A stretch of DNA of 64,000 nucleotides from Obesumbacterium proteus. Its GTDB lineage: Bacteria > Pseudomonadota > Gammaproteobacteria > Enterobacterales > Enterobacteriaceae. The notes beneath the pieces were generated by a model. It saw nothing but the letters and a program-made list of their open reading frames with translations, ran no database searches and had not been told where the DNA came from. Positions 26,234 through 34,691 of the stretch are shown piece after piece. The stretch is from positions 4,947,797 through 5,011,796 of the forward strand of contig NZ_CP014608.1 in NCBI RefSeq assembly GCF_001586165.1, given 5' to 3'. Within the stretch, counting starts at the first letter, position 1; the number at the start of each line of letters is the position of its first letter. Both the position numbers and the translations under genes were made by a program.

Positions 26234-26944
26234 TCAGCCTTTGGAAGCCTCACAGGCCTGCTGAACATAAGGATTATGATTGCCCTGCATGTTGGCAATC
26301 CGCCGATCGCGCGTGCACTCCCACTCGGTGACCGGATATTGACGGTTCCAGACGTCAAATAGCTGAGTTTGCTGTTTAGACAAACGAATGCTGTAACGAT
26401 CGCGCATATAGAAATAGGTTCTGGCAATGGCTCCACGGGCACGAGCCGGTGGCTCCGCCTGTTTGTTTTTGAAATCAACTTTCATCGGGCATTGCCCATA
26501 CTGCCCTTCGCCACCGCGCCACTGGCTATACATGAAGTTATTACGGTCGCCGTTCACCTCGCCCACTGCGGGCTGCAAGTTATGCAGATCGGTTTCAATC
26601 TTCACATATTGCGGTATTTTGGCGCAGTTTTTACGTCCACCATCCTGCCAGCACTGCATTTGGTGGCCAAACTGCCACGCAGGCATTACGTGTTCCCACT
26701 CAATACGTGAAGCGCGATTCTGATTTTTACGCGCCTGATAGCCGCAACTTTCCAGATTGGGGATACCCTTCTTTCCCTGCCACTCAATTTGGCAGCCGCA
26801 GTAGAAGGAGCCAGGGGCATCCTGATTCACTTTAACCGCCGCCGCTTTGGCCTGAGTAAAATTATTGATTTTTTGCGCCTGTCCTAAAAGAGGAAAAGCC
26901 AGAAGTGCTGAAAACGTCAGCGCGTATGAAATTTTGCGAAGCAT
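26234..26944 (-). CDS. endA: Periplasmic endonuclease I
   Basis: A 236-residue secreted DNase that cuts double-stranded DNA in the periplasm. The signal peptide ends near GQAQ (about residue 23). The beta-beta-alpha metal motif is visible as SRIEWEHVMPAWQFG with the catalytic histidine, followed by NLQPAVGEVNGDRNNF. Eight cysteines in the mature chain fit the disulfide-rich family. I chose ATG at 26944, since the upstream extension to 26989 precedes the signal peptide. It is co-oriented with sprT and rsmE. Confidence 0.95.
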   Translation of the reverse strand: MLRKISYALTFSALLAFPLLGQAQKINNFTQAKAAAVKVNQDAPGSFYCGCQIEWQGKKGIPNLESCGYQARKNQNRASRIEWEHVMPAWQFGHQMQCWQDGGRKNCAKIPQYVKIETDLHNLQPAVGEVNGDRNNFMYSQWRGGEGQYGQCPMKVDFKNKQAEPPARARGAIARTYFYMRDRYSIRLSKQQTQLFDVWNRQYPVTEWECTRDRRIANMQGNHNPYVQQACEASKG

Positions 26945-27073
26945 ATTCCAAAAACAACATTGATATGGAAAAGGCCGCAGGGTAGACAATCCGCCTTAGC
27001 CACGCAAACATTGATGGAAATAAATTGTTAATAAATGAGGATTTGAGTGCTTATTAAACACTTTGAGAAATTT

Positions 27074-27607
27074 TTAATGTTCCGAAATTGCGCCGGGGCT
27101 AAAGCTTAATACCTGCCCACACTGGCGGCAGCGATATTCCGACTCTTTACGCATCACTTTATTATGACGACGCACGGTCAGTTGATGGAGCTGGCAGCCG
27201 CAGCGATAGGGATACGTTTTTCCACTCACTGTCTCTACGCCAAATTTATGTGTCCGACGCGGTTCAATACCTAGAACATGTCCCATCATCCACTGCCATT
27301 CACGGCCATGAGGGGCAACTTTACCAAACTGCTTATAGACCAAGAGATGTGCCAGTTCATGTGGCACCACTTCATCAATGAATTCCTGCCCGTTCTCAAG
27401 TAACAACACAGGATTTAGGCGGATCTCCCAATCTTGCAGCCATGCAGTTCCCGCTGTGGTACCACGCTGTTGATAGCTGATTTTTGGCTCAGGATATTGT
27501 GTTTTTAGCTGTGCGTTAGCCTGCGCTAAAGCATTGCGCAAACACTGCATAACGGCCTGTTGCTGAGCAATCGGGATTCGTCGAGAGATAGGGGAACGTT
27601 GTGTCAT
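27074..27607 (-). CDS. sprT: SprT family zinc metalloprotease-like protein
   Basis: A 177-residue protein with the SprT/Spartan-like metal site HELAHLL (about residues 84-90) and a downstream H in APHGREWQWMM. A C-terminal zinc ribbon of paired cysteines (YRCGCQ and YRCRQCG) follows. Its substrate in bacteria is unknown. The N-terminus is about 10 residues longer than E. coli SprT, so the true start could be a few codons downstream. It is the first gene of the leftward sprT-endA-rsmE-gshB run. Confidence 0.92.
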   Translation of the reverse strand: MTQRSPISRRIPIAQQQAVMQCLRNALAQANAQLKTQYPEPKISYQQRGTTAGTAWLQDWEIRLNPVLLLENGQEFIDEVVPHELAHLLVYKQFGKVAPHGREWQWMMGHVLGIEPRRTHKFGVETVSGKTYPYRCGCQLHQLTVRRHNKVMRKESEYRCRQCGQVLSFSPGAISEH

Positions 27608-28099
27608 GTCGATAGGATAATCAGAGAAAGCGTCGCTCGCAACTGCAATTCAATATTGGGCAAAACTCATTATTTATAACAATATTCCTAATGATATTAA
27701 TAAATAATTACCATTTAATTTATTTCCAACCTTTAGTTAGATTAAATCAGCTTAATTGATAAGGTTAATTTACGAGTTTATATAAATTGACATTCATCAG
27801 TTAGTTTATTGTTTTTCATAAATTAATCATTTTCATTTACACGGAGTATTTTCACACCCTACTGATAAATAACATTATTTATCTACCCATAGTCACATTG
27901 AATTATTCCACACTTATGCTAGTGATATATATCGCATTGAATTTTATTAATAAAAAATAAGTACGCTTAAGGATTTACACCCCTGCAAAATATGAATTAT
28001 TACCTATACTTATTTTCGTGGTGAGTATTGCTAAGCAATTGACGCAATAAGATTACGTCTATTGGTCGAGCTTAATAATTATTATGGGAGTGGCAGTTT
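27608..28099. other. AT-rich control region between sprT and cadB
   Basis: Nearly 490 bases with no gene, strongly A/T-rich. It must contain the cadBA promoter. A TTGACA occurs at 27787, but I cannot fix the promoter. In E. coli CadC binds a long AT-rich region here; no cadC gene is present in this window, so CadC control is only a guess. Confidence 0.5.
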
Positions 28100-29428
28100 A
28101 TGGCATCTGCAAAGAAAATTGGCCTCATTGCCTGTACCGGTGTTGTTGCCGGTAATATGATGGGAAGCGGGATCGCATTACTCCCCGCTAACCTTGCAAG
28201 CTTAGGTTCTATCGCAATTATTGGTTGGATTGTCGCGTTGATCGGTGCAATTTCATTGGCTTACGTTTATGCCCGACTCGCAACAAAAAACCCACAGGAA
28301 GGTGGTCCTATCGCCTACGCGGGTGAAATCGGGCCAGCCTTCGGTTTCCAGACTGGGGTGCTTTATTACCATGCTAACTGGATTGGTAACCTCGCTATCG
28401 GCATCACCGCCGTTTCTTACCTTTCTACCTTTTTCCCGATGTTTAACAATCCGATCCCAGCGGGAATCGCCTGTATTGCCATTGTCTGGATCTTTACCTT
28501 CGTCAATATGCTAGGCGGCGCTTGGGTCAGCCGCTTAACAACTATTGGCTTAGTGTTAGTGCTTATTCCCGTTATCGGTACCGGTGTTGCAGGTTGGTAT
28601 TGGTTTGATATGGGAACCTATCAGGCGAACTGGAATACTTCGGGAGGCACCGATTATCATGCCGTCATTAAAAGTATTCTGTTATGTCTGTGGGCCTTTA
28701 TCGGCGTTGAATCTGCCGCGGTAAGTACCGGTATGGTGGAAAATCCAAAACGTAACGCGCCTATCGCGACCATGTTAGGGACGTTCCTTGCCGGTATCGT
28801 TTATATCGCCGCGACTCAGGTTATTGCCGGTATGTACCCAGCCTCGCAGATGGCGGCATCAGGCGCTCCGTTTGCGATCAGTGCTTCCACCATGGTGGGT
28901 AGCTGGGCAGGGCCGGTGGTATCTGCATTTACCGCATTCGCCTGTTTAACGTCTTTAGGCTCATGGATGATGCTGGTCGGCCAAGCCGGTGCTCGCGCCG
29001 CACATGACGGCAACTTCCCGAAAGTTTACGGTGAAATGGATAAAGACGGCATTCCAAGAAAAGGCCTGTTCTTAGCCGCGATTAAAATGACGGTATTGAT
29101 GGTGCTGATTACGGTAATGAACGCCAGCGGCGGTAAAGCATCGGATCTGTTCGGTGAGCTGACAGGGATTGCCGTGCTGCTAACCATGTTGCCGTACTTC
29201 TACTCTTGTATCGACCTGATCCGTTTTGACGGTGCAAACCTGAAAAATATCCTCAGCTTGATCGCTTCCGTACTGGGCTGCGTATTCTGCTTTATCGCCC
29301 TGATGGGTGCCAACTCCTTCGAATTGGCAGGGACCTTCATTATCAGCCTGATCATCCTGATGTTCTACTCTCGTAAGATGGGTAGAAACCAAGAGAAATT
29401 AACCACGCCGACGGATAGTCAGTCTTAA
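28100..29428 (+). CDS. cadB: Cadaverine/lysine antiporter CadB
   Basis: A 442-residue, 12-helix APC-superfamily transporter that brings in lysine and exports cadaverine, working with CadA to consume protons in acid. The N-terminal motif GNMMGSGIALLPANLA is typical of the basic amino acid/polyamine antiporters. The start ATG at 28100 follows GGGAG. The order cadB-cadA matches E. coli. Confidence 0.95.
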   Translation: MASAKKIGLIACTGVVAGNMMGSGIALLPANLASLGSIAIIGWIVALIGAISLAYVYARLATKNPQEGGPIAYAGEIGPAFGFQTGVLYYHANWIGNLAIGITAVSYLSTFFPMFNNPIPAGIACIAIVWIFTFVNMLGGAWVSRLTTIGLVLVLIPVIGTGVAGWYWFDMGTYQANWNTSGGTDYHAVIKSILLCLWAFIGVESAAVSTGMVENPKRNAPIATMLGTFLAGIVYIAATQVIAGMYPASQMAASGAPFAISASTMVGSWAGPVVSAFTAFACLTSLGSWMMLVGQAGARAAHDGNFPKVYGEMDKDGIPRKGLFLAAIKMTVLMVLITVMNASGGKASDLFGELTGIAVLLTMLPYFYSCIDLIRFDGANLKNILSLIASVLGCVFCFIALMGANSFELAGTFIISLIILMFYSRKMGRNQEKLTTPTDSQS

Positions 29429-29467
29429 TCCACTAAACCATTAACTCGCAAGTGGTTAACAGCACAC

Positions 29468-29498
29468 AGCACAGAGGATGAATTTCCGCCTCTGTGCT
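29468..29498 (+). terminator. Hairpin between cadB and cadA
   Basis: A 10-bp stem AGCACAGAGG/CCTCTGTGCT lies in the 105-base cadB-cadA gap without a T-run. It is more likely an mRNA-processing or partial-attenuation hairpin than a full terminator, since cadA depends on the upstream promoter in related operons. Confidence 0.45.
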
Positions 29499-29533
29499 AA
29501 TAACCCAGCCCACAGAAGTCTGGAGAGTTTTGC

Positions 29534-31753
29534 ATGAATATCATTGCCATCATGAACGATTTAAGCGCTTATTTTAAGGAAGAACCCCTGCGCGAGCTGC
29601 ATCAAGAGTTAGAGAAGGAAGGCTTCCGCATTGCTTATCCCAAAGACCGCAACGATCTGCTGAAGCTGATTGAAAACAACTCCCGTCTGTGTGGCGTCAT
29701 TTTCGACTGGGATAAATATAACCTTGAGCTCAGCGCTGAAATCAGTGAGCTCAACAAACTGCTGCCGATTTATGCCTTCGCCAACACCTATTCAACGCTA
29801 GACGTCAACATGAGCGACCTGCGTCTCAATGTTCGCTTCTTTGAATATGCATTGGGTAGCGCACAAGACATCGCCACCAAGATCCGCCAAAGCACCGATC
29901 AGTATATTGATACTATTCTTCCACCGCTGACCAAGGCGCTGTTCAAATACGTCAAAGAAGAGAAATACACGTTCTGTACGCCGGGGCATATGGGCGGAAC
30001 AGCGTTCGATAAAAGCCCAGTCGGTAGCCTGTTCTATGATTTCTTTGGTGAAAACACCATGCGTTCGGATATCTCGATTTCCGTATCTGAACTCGGCTCG
30101 TTGCTCGATCATAGCGGCCCACACCGTGACGCTGAAGAGTATATTGCACGCACGTTTAACGCCGATCGCAGCTATATCGTAACCAACGGAACATCTACGG
30201 CGAATAAAATTGTCGGCATGTATTCATCTCCTGCCGGTGCCACTATCCTGATAGACCGAAACTGCCATAAATCATTGACCCATTTGATGATGATGAGCAA
30301 CGTTGTCCCCGTCTATCTGCGCCCAACCCGTAACGCCTACGGTATTTTGGGCGGGATACCGCAAAGCGAATTCACCCGCGCTAGCATCGAAGAGAAAGTG
30401 AAAAATACGCCCAATGCCACATGGCCCGTACATGCGGTAGTCACTAACTCCACCTATGACGGTCTGTTCTACAACACCGAATACATTAAAAACACGCTCG
30501 ATGTTAAGTCGATTCACTTCGATTCGGCATGGGTGCCTTACACCAACTTCCATCCGATTTATCAAGGCAAAGCAGGGATGAGCGGTGAACGTGTGCCGGG
30601 TAAAATCATCTACGAAACCCAGTCCACCCACAAACTGCTGGCCGCATTCTCACAGGCATCGATGATCCACGTGAAGGGTGAGATCAATGAAGAAACCTTC
30701 AACGAAGCCTATATGATGCATACCTCGACATCGCCACATTATGGGATTGTGGCGTCGACGGAAACCGCGGCGGCCATGATGAAGGGCAACGCCGGTAAAC
30801 GTTTAATTAATGGTTCAATTGAACGAGCGATCCGCTTCCGTAAAGAGATCCGCCGCTTACGCACAGAATCCGATGGCTGGTTCTTTGACGTATGGCAGCC
30901 GGATAACATTGATGAGGTTGCTTGCTGGCCGCTCAATCCACGTAATGAATGGCATGGATTCCCGAACATCGACAACGATCATATGTATCTTGATCCGATC
31001 AAAGTGACTTTGCTGACCCCAGGTTTAAGTCCAAATGGCACGCTGGAAGAGGAAGGGATACCGGCGTCGATCGTGTCGAAATATCTGGATGAGCACGGCA
31101 TCATCGTGGAAAAAACCGGGCCCTATAACCTGCTATTCCTGTTTAGTATCGGGATCGATAAAACCAAGGCGCTGAGCTTGTTGCGAGCGTTAACCGATTT
31201 CAAACGCGTGTATGACCTCAACCTGCGCGTGAAAAACGTGTTGCCATCGCTCTATAACGAGGCCCCTGATTTCTATAAAGAGATGCGAATTCAGGAGTTA
31301 GCTCAGGGTATTCATGCTCTGGTGAAACACCACAATCTGCCAGACCTGATGTATCGTGCATTCGAGGTGTTACCAAAGCTGGTGATGACGCCGCATGATG
31401 CGTTCCAAGAAGAAGTGCGTGGCAACATTGAGCCATGTGCCTTGGATGATATGTTAGGAAAAGTCAGCGCCAACATGATCCTGCCGTATCCTCCGGGTGT
31501 TCCGGTGGTTATGCCGGGGGAAATGCTCACCAAGGAGAGCCGCCCAGTTCTGAGCTTCTTGCAGATGCTATGTGAAATTGGCGCACACTATCCGGGCTTT
31601 GAAACGGATATTCACGGCGTTCATCGTGATGGTGCAACGGGTAAATACATGGTCGTGGTGCTGAAACAAGGCGCAGATGAACCGGGTGATAAACCGAGCG
31701 ATACGGTGAAGAAAGCGCCGGGTAAAAAACCATCAGCGGCGAAGAAGTCATAA
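29534..31753 (+). CDS. cadA: Inducible lysine decarboxylase CadA
   Basis: A 739-residue PLP enzyme that converts lysine to cadaverine and CO2 as an acid-stress response. The wing domain (residues 1-130) is followed by the fold type I core with the PLP lysine Lys367 in STHKLLAAFSQAS and TPGHMGGTAFDKSP. The last ~30 residues, rich in lysine, proline and aspartate, extend beyond the 715-residue E. coli CadA. The length of 739 is that which I recall for H. alvei lysine decarboxylase. The ATG at 29534 follows GGAGAG. Confidence 0.96.
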   Translation: MNIIAIMNDLSAYFKEEPLRELHQELEKEGFRIAYPKDRNDLLKLIENNSRLCGVIFDWDKYNLELSAEISELNKLLPIYAFANTYSTLDVNMSDLRLNVRFFEYALGSAQDIATKIRQSTDQYIDTILPPLTKALFKYVKEEKYTFCTPGHMGGTAFDKSPVGSLFYDFFGENTMRSDISISVSELGSLLDHSGPHRDAEEYIARTFNADRSYIVTNGTSTANKIVGMYSSPAGATILIDRNCHKSLTHLMMMSNVVPVYLRPTRNAYGILGGIPQSEFTRASIEEKVKNTPNATWPVHAVVTNSTYDGLFYNTEYIKNTLDVKSIHFDSAWVPYTNFHPIYQGKAGMSGERVPGKIIYETQSTHKLLAAFSQASMIHVKGEINEETFNEAYMMHTSTSPHYGIVASTETAAAMMKGNAGKRLINGSIERAIRFRKEIRRLRTESDGWFFDVWQPDNIDEVACWPLNPRNEWHGFPNIDNDHMYLDPIKVTLLTPGLSPNGTLEEEGIPASIVSKYLDEHGIIVEKTGPYNLLFLFSIGIDKTKALSLLRALTDFKRVYDLNLRVKNVLPSLYNEAPDFYKEMRIQELAQGIHALVKHHNLPDLMYRAFEVLPKLVMTPHDAFQEEVRGNIEPCALDDMLGKVSANMILPYPPGVPVVMPGEMLTKESRPVLSFLQMLCEIGAHYPGFETDIHGVHRDGATGKYMVVVLKQGADEPGDKPSDTVKKAPGKKPSAAKKS

Positions 31754-31859
31754 CGGCGAGAAGTTACAGGTAACGCTTATCCCCTGAGTGATGGGTTCTT
31801 GTCATGATGGGGATAAAGCGGGTGCCTGAGAGCCAACCATGCATGAAAACAATTTGAGA

Positions 31860-31896
31860 AGACTGGGAAGGTTAGGCACCATCCCAGTCTGATTTT
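31860..31896 (+). terminator. cadBA terminator
   Basis: A perfect 9-bp stem AGACTGGGA/TCCCAGTCT is followed by GATTTT, about 107 bases after the cadA stop and immediately before the convergent hok gene. Confidence 0.75.
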
Positions 31897-31913
31897 GCCG
31901 TTACATATTGCCG

Positions 31914-32072
31914 TTACAACGCGTGCTTATCTTCGTAGTTTAAGAACGCGGCAACCTCTGTTTTTCCCTGCTTAATTCGTAGCTCGCACAGCGAACCACG
32001 TACCATCCAGGTAAAGATCAATAGCGTAAAACACATCACTATTAATCCATAAAGCAACAGCTTACGCGACAT
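31914..32072 (-). CDS. hok: Hok/Gef family type I toxin
   Basis: A 52-residue membrane-depolarising peptide, the same length as plasmid R1 Hok. One N-terminal membrane helix (LLLYGLIVMCFTLLIFTWMV) precedes the family signature SLCELRIKQG and EVAAFLNYE, close to SLCEIRYRDG and EVAAFMAYE of R1 Hok. The start ATG at 32072 follows GGAGGC. The upstream region carries a Sok-like antisense RNA gene on the opposite strand, so this is a full type I toxin-antitoxin locus. It lies convergent with cadA and downstream of the co-oriented ygiBC genes. Confidence 0.9.
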   Translation of the reverse strand: MSRKLLLYGLIVMCFTLLIFTWMVRGSLCELRIKQGKTEVAAFLNYEDKHAL

Positions 32073-32129
32073 CAAAGCCTCCAATTGCATTGCTGCATTG
32101 AAGAGGCTATCCTCACATTGTTTGGATGT

Positions 32130-32176
32130 GGTTAGGATTGCCTCAGGTTAATGAAAATTGACCTGGGGCTTTTACT
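32130..32176 (+). ncRNA. sok: Sok-like antisense RNA of the hok locus
   Basis: On the strand opposite hok, the block GCCTCAGGTTAATGAAAATT with its mate ACCTGGGGC forms a 9-bp stem followed by TTTT. This closely resembles the terminator hairpin of R1 Sok RNA (GCCTCG...GTTAATGAAAATTAAC...GGGGC). The similarity continues downstream in CTTTCTACC and in CAGGCAAAAAGCCTCAAGC (32206-32223), which belong to the hok mRNA leader. The 5' end is estimated. A 10-bp inverted repeat ATTGTTTGGA/TCCAAACAAT (32118, 32239) could close the leader fold. Confidence 0.78.
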
Positions 32177-32339
32177 TTCTACCTCACCACACATTTCATG
32201 CTTCAGGCAAAAAGCCTCAAGCACCCGCCGTGATTCTATCCAAACAATGCTTATCTATCGCGCGTATATTACCGTTACATCAGAGTTGCGCGAATAACTG
32301 CAAAACGCTTCGCAGATATCACACAGCACATAGTTAAAC

Positions 32340-33500
32340 TCAGTCCACAATCACATGCGGATAGTAACGCGACAGATCTTGCGTGATCAGGCTACGATCT
32401 TCACGAATGCCCATCCCCGCTGGCTGATCGTTCACCAGCCAACTGCCGATCAGCACATAGCTGTCGCCAAATTTTGGTAACGGGTGGAACTGCTGAATGA
32501 TCATACCTTCTTCACCGTAAGGACCATCAACGCTTGCCACTTCTTGACCGTTTTCTACGATGCGGATATTCGCGCCTTCGCGAGAAAACAGCGGTTTAAC
32601 CACGTAGTGATCGAGCTCTGGCTGGTTACCATCGGCAAAGTAGGCTGGCAGCAAGTTCGGATGATTAGGGAACATCTCCCACAGCATCGGCAGCAACGCT
32701 TTGTTAGAAATGATGCTTTTCCATGCGGGTTCTAACCAACGCACACCGGCATCTTCCAACTTGGTGGAGAAAATCTCACGCAGCATGAATTCCCACGGAT
32801 ACAGTTTGAACAGGTTGCTAATCACCTGATCCTGCGTATCCGTGAACTGGCCGCGCTCACCTAAGCCAATGTCTTCAATAAACACAAACTCGGTGGCTAA
32901 ACCTGCTTCATGAGCACAATCTTGCAGATACTGAACAGTACCGCGATCTTCTTCGGTATCCTGACAGCACGCCATATGCAGCAAACCGAAACCGTGCGCT
33001 TCTCTCAGCTCGGTAAAGCGTTCGATAAGCTTTTCTTGCAGGCTATTAAACTGGTCTGCATCCTGCGGAAGTTTTCCAGCAGCGATCTGATCTTCAAGCC
33101 AAATCCATTGGAAGAACGCCGATTCGTACAGCGACGTTGGCGTATCTGCATTGTTTTCCAACAGCTTAGCTGGATTCACGCCGTCATAGGCCAAATCTAA
33201 ACGAGAATACAGAGAAGGCTGCTGGGTGCGCCAAGAGCTACGAACAAATTCCCAAACGTGTTTAGGAATTTGGAATTTCGTCATCAGCTCATCGCTGGCG
33301 ATAACCTTCTCAACCACCTTCAAACACATCTGATGCAGTTCGGCCGTGGTTTCTTCTAGCTCTTCAACCTGTGCCAAGCTGAACTGATAAAAAGCATCTT
33401 CACACCAGTAGGGCTCGCCATACATGGTATGAAATTGGAAACCGTATTCGGTGGCTTTTTCGCGCCAGTCCGGGCGCTCACTAATAGGTACACGTTTCAT
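32340..33500 (-). CDS. ygiC: YgiC, glutathionylspermidine synthase-like ATP-grasp protein
   Basis: A 386-residue protein with the pre-ATP-grasp/ATP-grasp fold of glutathionylspermidine synthase C-domains. Characteristic segments are LLENNADTPTSLYE, YVVKPLFSREGANIRI-like (here HYVVKPLFSREG), and IGSWLVNDQPAGMGIRED. The natural substrate is unknown. It is 2 bases after ygiB; the pair is conserved across enterobacteria. The length equals E. coli YgiC. Confidence 0.94.
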   Translation of the reverse strand: MKRVPISERPDWREKATEYGFQFHTMYGEPYWCEDAFYQFSLAQVEELEETTAELHQMCLKVVEKVIASDELMTKFQIPKHVWEFVRSSWRTQQPSLYSRLDLAYDGVNPAKLLENNADTPTSLYESAFFQWIWLEDQIAAGKLPQDADQFNSLQEKLIERFTELREAHGFGLLHMACCQDTEEDRGTVQYLQDCAHEAGLATEFVFIEDIGLGERGQFTDTQDQVISNLFKLYPWEFMLREIFSTKLEDAGVRWLEPAWKSIISNKALLPMLWEMFPNHPNLLPAYFADGNQPELDHYVVKPLFSREGANIRIVENGQEVASVDGPYGEEGMIIQQFHPLPKFGDSYVLIGSWLVNDQPAGMGIREDRSLITQDLSRYYPHVIVD

Positions 33501-33502
33501 GC

Positions 33503-34186
33503 TTAGCCACCCATGCTGCGGGTGCCGGATTTGCTTCCGGTCGCGGCATTGCTACGCTGCATAGTGCTCTGTTTAGCCACGCTCTCACCAAAGCCACCAC
33601 GGGTTACGGTAGAGGTCGTTGCTGGTTTTGGAGCCATCGCCGTTTTCGGTACATTCATGGTACGGCCACCGGCGGTTGCAGGGCCGTAGCTTTTACCGGT
33701 CGCATCCACAAATTTACCATTAGCAGGGCTTGCGGCTGATTTAGAGCTAAACAGCGGCTGTTGGTTGTATGCACCACCGCCCATCATTCGGCCCATCATG
33801 TAGCCAGCCATCAAAGGCATCCAGAAACTGCCGCTCTGCTGAGGCTGAGCCTGTGCTTCGCCGTTAGTGCCCGGAGCCATACCGGCCTGAGCTGGAGCCT
33901 GAGTACATTGGCCTTCACCAAACTCGGCAATACAGTCTTCACGCGACGCATATTTCGGCGCGGTTTTTTCCGCTTCTTTCAGCGCATTTTGATATGACTC
34001 TTTGCACTGAGCGCTCATTGAAGGATTCGCGTTGCTACAGTCGTCTGCGTTTTGATACAGAGATACGGTTTCGTCCGTTTTCTCACAGCCTGCCAGCATG
34101 AACACGGCGCTTACGGCAATAGCCACTGGCGCAAAACGCCAGCTCTTGCGGAAAGCATCGCGATTAATATTCTTGGTCCGTTTCAT
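33503..34186 (-). CDS. ygiB: YgiB, DUF1190 lipoprotein
   Basis: A 227-residue lipoprotein with lipobox MLAGC (Cys34) after an arginine/lysine-rich N-terminus, then four cysteines in conserved spacing (DDCSNANPSM, EDCIAEFGEGQC). A low-complexity G/A/Q/S region ends with the conserved MAPKPATTSTVTRGGFGESVAKQSTMQRS. It is co-transcribed with ygiC. Function unknown; an envelope role is inferred from the lipidation signal. Confidence 0.93.
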   Translation of the reverse strand: MKRTKNINRDAFRKSWRFAPVAIAVSAVFMLAGCEKTDETVSLYQNADDCSNANPSMSAQCKESYQNALKEAEKTAPKYASREDCIAEFGEGQCTQAPAQAGMAPGTNGEAQAQPQQSGSFWMPLMAGYMMGRMMGGGAYNQQPLFSSKSAASPANGKFVDATGKSYGPATAGGRTMNVPKTAMAPKPATTSTVTRGGFGESVAKQSTMQRSNAATGSKSGTRSMGG

Positions 34187-34223
34187 TGGTAAATTTCCTC
34201 TTATTTCACAGGCTTGCTTAGGT

Positions 34224-34342
34224 TATAACCCAATTAGTTGGAGCAGCGTCAAGGCGGCAAATCCCGACAAACTTACACCGGTAAGTGACTCGGATTTGCG
34301 AAAGCAACCAACGCAGAAGCAGCTTCAAATAAGAAGGGTATA
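34224..34342. repeat. Diverged ERIC-like element
   Basis: The segment runs from TATAACCC to GGGTATA over 119 bp. Blocks AAGGCGGCAA, GTAAGTGACT, and CAACCAACGCAG lie in ERIC order. The central core is altered (CGACAAACTTACACCGGTAAG) compared with the element at 4482. The remainder of 34187-34691 holds no gene apart from the gldA promoter region. Confidence 0.55.
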
Positions 34343-34691
34343 CAAAAATTGTGCCTATGTGTCCCAGATACCCGTTAGCATAGGTTAAAGCTGCTTAAAT
34401 TTAAAGCGTAACAGCCTATTCATACGGTGATTTACACAGCCAGAAATAGGAATGTGCGATAGGTCTCTCTTTCACCTCTTCATGCTCTTTTCACGTTTCG
34501 CTTTGAAACAAACAGACTGCCACTTAGTTTCAAAATGGAACGTAAACCCGCTTTGTTTTTTGTCCTTTTTTTCGCCGTATAGTCATTTGCAGAGAAATAA
34601 CAGCACCAATAAATGTCCCGCTTCCGAAGTTTGGAAGTTATGCGCTTAGGTCTTAATCCAATTGCTTAGTGATTTATTGAGGAGCTTTATT

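Noticed and set aside
34452..34649. A 65-codon frame upstream of gldA
   Set aside because: No ribosome site or family match; lies in the promoter region.
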